A stretch of 64,000 nucleotides of DNA from positions 7,802,701-7,866,700 of the forward strand of contig NC_037261.1 of the NCBI RefSeq assembly GCF_000002425.4. The letters are read 5' to 3'. Under the pieces are notes generated by a model. The model saw only the letters and a list, made by a program, of their open reading frames with translations. It was not told the DNA's origin and made no database searches. The position numbers were made by a program, and so were the translations under genes. This document shows positions 56,739 to 64,000 of the stretch, one piece after another. The number at the start of each line of letters is the position of its first letter. The first letter of the stretch is position 1. This stretch comes from Physcomitrium patens. Taxonomy: Eukaryota; Streptophyta; Bryopsida; Funariales; Funariaceae.

Positions 56739-58020
56739 TATTATGGTCTTTGTTCAATTAACCTTTCTATATTATGAGCCAAGATGATAAAATCATCAAA
56801 ATAGATAATTACTATCAGTAAGAACTCTTTAGATTGCATTACATATAACGAATAATCAGTCTCACTCTTTACAAATCATTTATTAATAAAAAATGTGTCA
56901 ATACATTAGTACCATGCTTTTGGTAATAGTTTCAATCTATACAATGATTTCTTCAACTTGCATATAAGGTGTTCTTTGTCTTGTTGTACAAATCCTTGAA
57001 GTTGATCCATGTAGGTGTCTTCTTGCAATTCTCCATTCAAAAAGGTCATCTTCACATCTATTTGTTGTATTTCCTAGTCCATTGCTACTTTAATTGCCAC
57101 AATATCCCTAATGGTAGTGAATTTGGCAATGGATGCAAAAGTCTCATTAAAGTCAATTTTAGCAACTTGTAAATATCTTTTAGCAACTAATCTTATGTTA
57201 TGCCTCACCATTATATCCATTGTATCTCTTTTAGTCCTAAACATCCACTTACAACTATCATTAGATTGATTTGCTAGAAAACGTGCCAATTCTTATGTAT
57301 CATTATTCATACAAGATTGGTATTCTTCTTCCATAGCTTTTTTCTACTTCATTGCATCTTGAGATTTTATAGCATCACACAAAGATATACTTTACTTACT
57401 TAAAGAAAGATGTGGTTCTTCCACCATTTGTCACAAGGTCTTCTTTCTCTTAAGGGATATCTTCTTTCATTTCAATAAGATTTAGCTATTTGTATTCTAA
57501 GCTCCCTTTCAAGCTTCTTAACTCTTAAAGCTTGTATTTTTTTACTTAAAGGTTGATACTCTTTTTCATTATTGTTATAATATTCAACATCTTCATTTCT
57601 GGCCTTTAGAATTTGAAAAGGCCTTCTTTTTCATCTTCATTTATAGCTTTATCATCTTTATTTTTTTCATCTTCTTCTTTTGTTGCTGAAATTGGAGATG
57701 TGTCCACAAATACATCATTATTCCTACTTAGACATAACTCCAAGTACTCATAAGAACTTTTATATTCTAAAAATTCAACATCACAATTTTTGGTGATCTT
57801 TTTGGTATCTAAACATATTAGCTTAACTTTCATGCTTTAGTACCTTCACAATATTCTAAAAAAATACACTTTGTATCTTTTGCATCAAGTTTGGACCTCA
57901 TACAATGTGGTGTCTTTGCATGTACAATGCATTCAAAGATCCTCATATATAAAATATAAGGTTTTTTCTTATTCTAAGTTTTTTATGATGTCATTGATGT
58001 AAGAGCACTTATTAGATATC

Positions 58021-58065
<45 letters not shown>

Positions 58066-58500
58066 TTACGAAAGCTTTTGCCTAAAACTCATAATTAAAA
58101 TTTTGAATATGAAGCATATTTCTTGCTATCTCCAAATTGGTTTGATTTGCCCTTTCAGTAACACCTTTTTGTTGTGGAGTATATGGAGTTGTTGTTTGTC
58201 TAGCAATTCTTTCATTCTTCAAATAAATATCAAATTTCTTAGACATGTACTTACTTCCATTATTCATACGCAGTACCTTGATCTTGAGCTTATTTTGTTT
58301 TTCAATAAATATTTTAAATTCCTTAAACATCCAAAAGCACTCACTCTTTGGTTTAAGAATATAAATCCAAATTTTTCTTGAAAAATCATTAATAAAAATG
58401 AAAAAATATTTTTTTCCTCCAATACTTGTGTTCTTCATAGATCCACATATATTAGAATAGAGAATCATCAACAAATTTTTAGTACATTGTTGAGCTGTAA
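56739..58500 (-). mobile_element. Ty1/copia pol fossil
   Basis: Minus-strand order is integrase core (58474-58082: FINDFSRKIWIYILKPKSE, then PYTPQQKGVTERANQT), a linker (57833-57606: CLDTKKITKNCDVEFLEY and an acidic run) and reverse transcriptase (57289-57074: CKWMFRTKRD, VRHNIRLVAKRYLQ, DFNETFASIAKFTTIRDIVA). The integrase-before-RT order is diagnostic of Ty1/copia. An (AT)n tract at 58027-58060 lies inside. Many breaks; LTRs not seen. Confidence 0.8.
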
Positions 58501-59494
58501 TACATCTAATAGATAAAAAGAATGAAGAATCTATTATATTATAGAAGATCTTACTTCAAATATTGTAAAAAATTATCATAGAAAATAGACAATAGTCCAA
58601 AAGAAAGTAGAATTAAAGATTTAAATACTATCTTTTTACAAAGTAGATTTCTACTTACTTTTTAAGGGCATAAATAAAGCAAAAATAAAGATAGATTAGA
58701 AAAATAAAGAATATAATTCTATGTAGGAAGAATTTAGGAATTGATTTAAATAAAAAATAATTAAAAAAGACAAAAATTGATATCTAGAAAGGCCTGGTTA
58801 TCAACTTGGATCGAAATTAGATTCCAAGATACAAAAGCAAGCACAAATAGCAACTTGAAGGTTCTTTGGTAGATCAAAGAGTGGGATTTGAGAAGAGACT
58901 TGATAAGTTTTCTTTAAAAATTAATTTTGTAGGAACTGAGTATGTAATGACTTTGCAATAGCTTTGCAAAGTCTCAATTGTTTTGGATGACTCTAAAATT
59001 TGTGAAATAAAAAGGTACTATATTTTGAAGAATTTTGTAAGTTTTATAGTAGATCTATAGTTCAAATTTTAGTAAGTAATAAGAATAATTATCTAAAGTA
59101 TATGCTATAAGTTTGAACTTGATTGAATAATTGAATTGAAGGCTATTAAATTTCAAGTAGGTTGAGGTCTCAAAAATTATATAGTAATAAAGTTATAGCC
59201 ATTAAAAATTAAGGTATATTTTTAAGATAAAATATATTTTTTTGAAGATATAAGATGTTTGATGATAGATTTTGGAGATCAATAGATGTAATTATAAGGA
59301 TGATTTAAAGATCTACATCTTTTATGAAAGAATTTTTGCATTTAGAGCTTGTATAAAGAAGTTATAAAATATTAAAGACAACACATGTAATTCAAGGCAA
59401 TAAAAAAATTATTTTTTTGATACTAAATATGATCCACAAAATATACTATTCTATTATTTAAAATATATATTTTGGCAGCATGTTATGATAGTAG
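58501..59494 (+). other. Decayed sequence, partly A-type LTR
   Basis: The part near 59260-59400 (AAAGATCTACATCTTTTATGA) parallels 17700-17760 of the A-type LTR. The rest is unassigned AT-rich DNA. Confidence 0.4.
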
Positions 59495-60158
59495 TGTCAA
59501 GATAGAGAGAATTTGCCTTAAGAAAGTGCTTAGATTTTGGCTACCACTAATTGCCCGATTAAGTCTCAAGATTAAAAAAAATACCAAGTTTATATATAAA
59601 ATTATACAAAATCCAAATCACCAAAACAAACCTTGACTTTGAACAACAATTGCTAAGTCCTCCTAAATCCTCCAAAAATAATCCTTGTGCCACTAGAAAG
59701 AACTTCAAGCTAGCTCTCAAACTCTATAACTTCAATCTTTGAATGAATCCCTATTTTGTCCTAGGCCATCGTTTTTGTGGCCAAAGGTCTAATTTGGACC
59801 CTGTCTCACAAATAGCTGACTCTTGGATATCAATCTAACATATCCTAATGATTTTTTAGTCCAATCTTATTCTCAACTTAATCTTAGTATCAACTATACT
59901 AATTATTTACTTCTTCTAACTTGATTTTATCAATTTATGGTCTTTCTAAGGTAGTAGGAGAGTCTCTACAACCTAGAAGGTAAAATTACTAACTAACTTT
60001 TAACTTACTAACTATTAAGATAAGAAAATAACCTAAGAGGTTTTTATAAAAGCCATGTTTAGATACTTCAAATTATAATTAAATTAAAATAATTAAATAT
60101 TAATTATAAATTCAATTTTAATTATAATTTTACTATATAATCATATTACATCACGACA
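59495..60158 (-). repeat. A-type LTR, minus orientation, decayed
   Basis: Begins TGTCAAGATAGAGAGAATTTGCC, the reverse of the end of the LTR at 17090-18360, and ends ATTACATCACGACA. The element internal to it is not seen. Confidence 0.45.
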
Positions 60159-60749
60159 ATACAGTTAAAAGAAGCTCAAGAACAACAAAATATCAATGCA
60201 GATGTCTATCGAAAAGAACAACCACCATTCCACATAGGTGACAAGGTATGGTTACTTTATCACAATATCAAGACCACTCGTCCTTGTGATAAGTTGGACT
60301 ATCGAAGGCTTGGACCATTTTTTATTTTTATACAAATCAATCCAGTTGCATGTTGTTTATACCTACCAAAGTCAATGAAAATCCATCCAATATTTCACGT
60401 GTCTCTTCTTAAACCATAGAAGACAGTGGACATACCAAAAAGAAGACAAGATCCACCTCCTCCTATAGAAGTGGACAATAATAAAGAGTTCGAAGTAGAA
60501 GAAGTTCTAGATTCAAGGCTACTCGAAAATAAATTAGAATATCTTGTCCATTGGTACATATATGATATTAGTAAATGCACATGGGAGCCAATAAAGAATC
60601 TTGCAAATATAAAAAAGATGGTGGAGGCTTTTCATTGACGACATCTATCAAAATTAAGATGAAAACCTTTCTTATAAAAGAAACAAGATCTAAGCAAGAT
60701 AATATTCCACTTTCAATCCTTATTTGTAGCTTCATTGTAGTTTTGATGT
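60159..60749 (+). mobile_element. Chromovirus integrase C-terminus and chromodomain (fossil half)
   Basis: Plus-strand reading: QLKEAQEQQNINADVYRKEQ, KVWLLYHNIKTTRPCDKLDY, MKIHPIFHVSLLKP, IEVDNNKEFEVEEVLDSR, LEYLVHWYIYDIS. It is the 3' part of a B-family pol. It begins just where the minus-strand half at 61592-62245 ends. A few breaks. Confidence 0.75.
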
Positions 60750-61591
60750 TGTCGTACTATAAAAGCTTATAATATGTAAAAATTAATTAGAACATATAAT
60801 ATGTTCATAAATCTATATATATGTTAGAATGGTTAATAGATTAATTTAAAGAGAGTGGATTTAAGAAACTTTATTTTGAGTTTTATCTTTTTTGATTATA
60901 GCATTTCAAAAAATTGTAAGACCTAAATATTTAATATAAAGCCTTGAGAGGAGATTAGAGCCTAAAGATGAAAATCTTAACTAATAGGATGCTTATTGGA
61001 AGAGATGAAAGTAAGGCATGGTTGGATGAAGGCAAGGAATGAAAAACTTCATTCCTATTGGTCGAAGGCCATGTCCAATAGGCTTTAAGAAGGCTACCCA
61101 AGGCCTTATTAGGGATTAAGGTTTTTCTTTTGAAGTCATTCCAGCTTTGGAGGCTGAGATTTTTGCTTCACCTTTCAAGTTGGTGGTTGAGTGGCATTAG
61201 TGTAATTTTTAGAGGTTTTCTCACAATTTGTAAATTGGATTGGACTATAAATTTTTAAGCATATAGAAGACTTATATTTATAATTGGATGCAAAATTTTA
61301 CATCAAGTGGATGGTTTGATTGGATGTTACAGCTTGTTAAAGCTCATTGATTAGGATTGAGGCTTATAAGAAAAATCTAAATTGGTTAGATATGAAAGTA
61401 ACAAGGTAATTGGGATTTATATATGGTTAAAGCTACTAAGAAGATTATTTTTAGTACTTTTGAATTGAAATTCAGATTATATTCTTCTTGTATGGATGAA
61501 ACTTATTAGGATTTCTTAAATACTTGTGAAACACAACTTTTATAGCTAGATACCTAGTACATTCTCAAGTAAGATAACATGTAATACGACA
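60750..61591 (+). repeat. A-type LTR, 842 bp
   Basis: Starts TGTCGTACTATAAAAG and ends CATGTAATACGACA. It shares its first 450 bp pattern with 17090 and its end with E. It separates the two chromovirus halves. Confidence 0.7.
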
Positions 61592-62245
61592 ATGCCTTTA
61601 TTATTGCATATTGCTTTGATAAATGATTTACCAAATCTTTTGCCACAAGATTATCAACTTTTGAAAAGTCAAAAGTATCCAGTCGTGGATGATAATCATA
61701 AATGGCAAAGAAAGAAGTTTGTTTTGTAGAAGAATATATCATGTTATTATAAGCAAACTGTGTCAATGGCAAAAGAGTTGTCCAATCATCTTGTCGGTAG
61801 TTGATGGTACATCTTAAATATTATTCTAAAACTAAATTAACTTACTTTATTTATTCATCAGTTTAAGTATAGAATATTGAAGATAGTTTTATATCTACTT
61901 TTAGAATCTTGAAAAGAGTCCATCAAAATCTTGATACAAACTAAGTTCTCTTATCTGATATAATATCCTTGGTTAATCCATGATAGCAATAGATATTGTC
62001 AAGAAAGAGTTTAGTTTTTTCTTCACCTATGATAGATTTTGTATATGATATAAAATGTACCATCTTAGTAAAATGATCTACTATCACGAATGTAGAGTCA
62101 TAAGAACCTGAGATTGGAATATCTATGATGAAATCCATAGAAATAAAAGACCAAGGTTGTTCTAGAATGGATAATGGCTGAAGAAGTCCGTAAGGTCGAT
62201 GACGAGGAGTTTTTGATCTTGAGCAAATATCACAAGATTATATAC
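61592..62245 (-). mobile_element. Chromovirus integrase core (fossil half, inverted)
   Basis: Minus-strand reading: integrase zinc-finger end and MDFIIDIPISGSYDSTFVIV, then FAYNNMIYSSTKQTSFFA and YDYHPRLDTFDFSKVD. This is B-family integrase. It stops where the 60750 LTR ends. Several breaks. Confidence 0.75.
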
Positions 62246-62289
62246 TATCATAAGATTGTACACAAATTTGATATCATATAAATCAAATC

Positions 62290-62480
62290 TTTCTTTTATT
62301 CCAAAATTTTACTTCACATTATTGAAATTCTATTCATTACTCTTCTTCTATAAAAAAAAAATAAAGAAACAAAGAAGTAGCACCAAGCTTATCTTGGCTC
62401 ATGACTATTTCAATCTGGCCCTGTCTACTTCTTCTTCAAACTACTTATGCTTTCCATGCAATGCCAACCACTATATAATT
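62290..62480 (-). repeat. H-type LTR scrap
   Basis: AGTAGCACCAAGCTTATCTTGGCTCA parallels AGGTAGCACCAAGCTTACCTCGGCTCA of element H's LTR (53217 on). No element ends are visible. Confidence 0.6.
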
Positions 62481-62599
62481 GTAAGCCATAAAATATGCAC
62501 CAAAATTTTATTTAGTTAATTTTTGGTATTTTGATAAGATATAGTATTATTTATTTGTTAATTGTGAAAAAATAGAGGTTAATAGGAAAAATAAAGTTA

Positions 62600-63195
62600 A
62601 TTTTAGTCAAAATATAGTAAAAGAAGATCGAAAGTTACTTTGCTCTTGAAGCCACAAGTGATGGTGAAGGAAGATGATTCAACAACTCTTTTGCCATTGA
62701 CAGATGTTTGAACAACTCTTTTGCCAACAAGATGACAACTCCAGATGTTTATGGAGATCCAACACTTCTCATTCAATAACAGTATAATTACATTCGGTAG
62801 CCACCAATTCCCAACTGGCATAAAAGATAGGATGAACCAGATCCTTGTCATCCTTCTAACTTAAGACCAATCCAATAGCCACATTAGATGCATCAACATA
62901 CACATAAAAGGGCTTCATCTAATGAGGAGCCACCAATATTGGTGTAGAGACCCATTTTGACTTCAATGCTTCAAAGGCCACGGTACACTTCATGGTCCCG
63001 ATAGGACTAGATTCATTTGATGGAGGTTTTTTTAGTAAGTTCATTAAAGGTTGAAAAATAACTACAAACAAATGAATAAACTGTTAATAATAATTGACAT
63101 AGCCGACAAACCTTTGAACACCAAAGACTGTTTCTAGTCTAAGAAAATACACTATATGCTGTATTTTGTCAGGATCTATAGCAATACTGTGGCAT
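62600..63195 (-). mobile_element. Gypsy RT/RNase H fossil
   Basis: Minus-strand reading: AIDPDKIQHIVYFLRLE and QRFVGYVNYY (RT connection), FEALKSKWVSTPILV, PFYVYVDASNVAIGLVLS and HPIFYASWELVATECNY (RNase H). It differs from both the B family and G. It is cut by the A-type LTR at 63196. Several breaks. Confidence 0.7.
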
Positions 63196-64000
63196 TGTCG
63201 TATTACGTGCTTTCCTGCTCGAGAATGCGCTGGACGTTTGGCTATAGAAGGTAGTATAGAGATTCGCCAATAGTCAAGCAGTCTATCAGTTTTTGACTGT
63301 TGGAATATAAGCGACTGCAAGAATACACCGTAAATCTATACGGATGCCCTTCGACTGCTCGCCGAAGTCCTTTTTGCCCCAGCCGGTAGGTCTCTAGACG
63401 TTACAAAGAACCCCGAACAACCCAATCTGCTAATCTCCGATATCGCTTTATACTCACGATCTTGTATCCACTGACTGTCTTGTTAGATTAACCCAATAAA
63501 TTTCATTCACTCCGCATACTCAATCCTATAGAAACCCTTTTAATTCTTCATCACAGAGGTAACTCGATTTCACAAAACAGTCAAGAGTAATCAAACCCAC
63601 TTCATTAAAAATCCCGATTCACCATTACAACACTAACTTCAGCAACGATTGCCTCAGTCTTTCCAAAACCCTATGAAGAAAAAAAACCCAATTCTCTGTC
63701 TTTTTTTTCCTTCCGAAGCATGAAGCTCGCTCTCTGATCCTTCAAAAAAACCCCTCCCAAAAACTTATTCTCTCCCCTCTCATTTCTTAACCTTAATTCT
63801 GAATTTCTTCAATCCTCCATCTTAGATCCGGAATTGGCTCCCACCGTCAGAGCTTGGATCCGAAATTGGCTCTCGCCGTTAGAGCTTTTTCCTCTGTTTT
63901 TACCTTTAAGAGATCCTTTTACCGAAAACAACGTTCCTTGAAACGGCACAGAGATCAGGACATCCTGAAACAGAATCGAAACCCCATAATCAGGACAATA
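63196..64000 (-). repeat. A-type LTR running off the window
   Basis: Begins TGTCGTATTACGTGC and follows 9067-9870 closely. In this orientation the left end is the LTR's 3' end, so either a solo LTR or the 3' LTR of an element lying to the right. Confidence 0.8.

Overview
The window is land-plant nuclear DNA. It holds one apparently intact spliced nuclear gene for a chloroplast protein, PIFI (32829-35593), inside many nested LTR retrotransposons of both the Ty3/gypsy and Ty1/copia groups, on an AT-rich background. Gypsy elements with a C-terminal chromodomain and signs of self-priming (Tf1/Tcn1-like) are known from mosses and lycophytes more than from seed plants. I therefore lean to an early-diverging land plant such as a bryophyte or lycophyte, with low confidence.

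Layout. 1-14632 is a three-level nest. Element C (minus strand, Tcn1-like chromovirus) is cut in its integrase by element A (minus strand, a different gypsy family with TGTCGT...ACGACA LTRs). The gag of A is cut by element B (plus strand, 2440-8812), a nearly whole and very young relative of C with 552-bp LTRs and a 5-bp target duplication. 14640-17089 holds older pieces: a degenerate reverse transcriptase and a 5' piece of a gag-only element (H type). 17090-26321 is element D (same family as B and C, old). A B-type solo LTR interrupts its 5' LTR, and A-type element E replaces the RNase H/integrase junction. 26322-29250 holds a G-type LTR fragment, a copia RNase H fossil, a 27-bp minisatellite and an A-type LTR end.

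29600-36600 is a GC-richer host island. It carries a 5'-truncated, frameshifted U-box/ARM-repeat gene relic and then the eight-exon PIFI gene. 36600-40979 is AT-rich DNA with microsatellites. 40980-56738 is element G (old gypsy, Tat/Athila-like, LTR about 2.26 kb), split by element H (49645-53444, minus), a gag-plus-coiled-coil element with its own LTRs and no pol. 56739-58500 is a copia fossil. 59495-62245 holds two halves of one chromovirus in opposite orientations around A-type LTRs. 62290-64000 holds an H-LTR scrap, another gypsy RT/RNase H fossil and an A-type LTR that runs off the window.

The most interesting signals are in the B/C/D chromovirus family. (1) The predicted first 11 nt of the transcript are exactly complementary to 11 nt just inside the 5' LTR, and this pair differs in a compensating way between B and C, which is strong evidence for self-primed reverse transcription in a plant element. 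(2) The leaders of B, C and D carry serial small hairpins presenting a GGATTAYCC-like loop, with stems that change in a compensating way. (3) A conserved extra ORF (ORF3, about 140 aa) lies between pol and the 3' LTR. (4) The LTR of C carries tandem perfect heat-shock-element arrays upstream of its TATA box.
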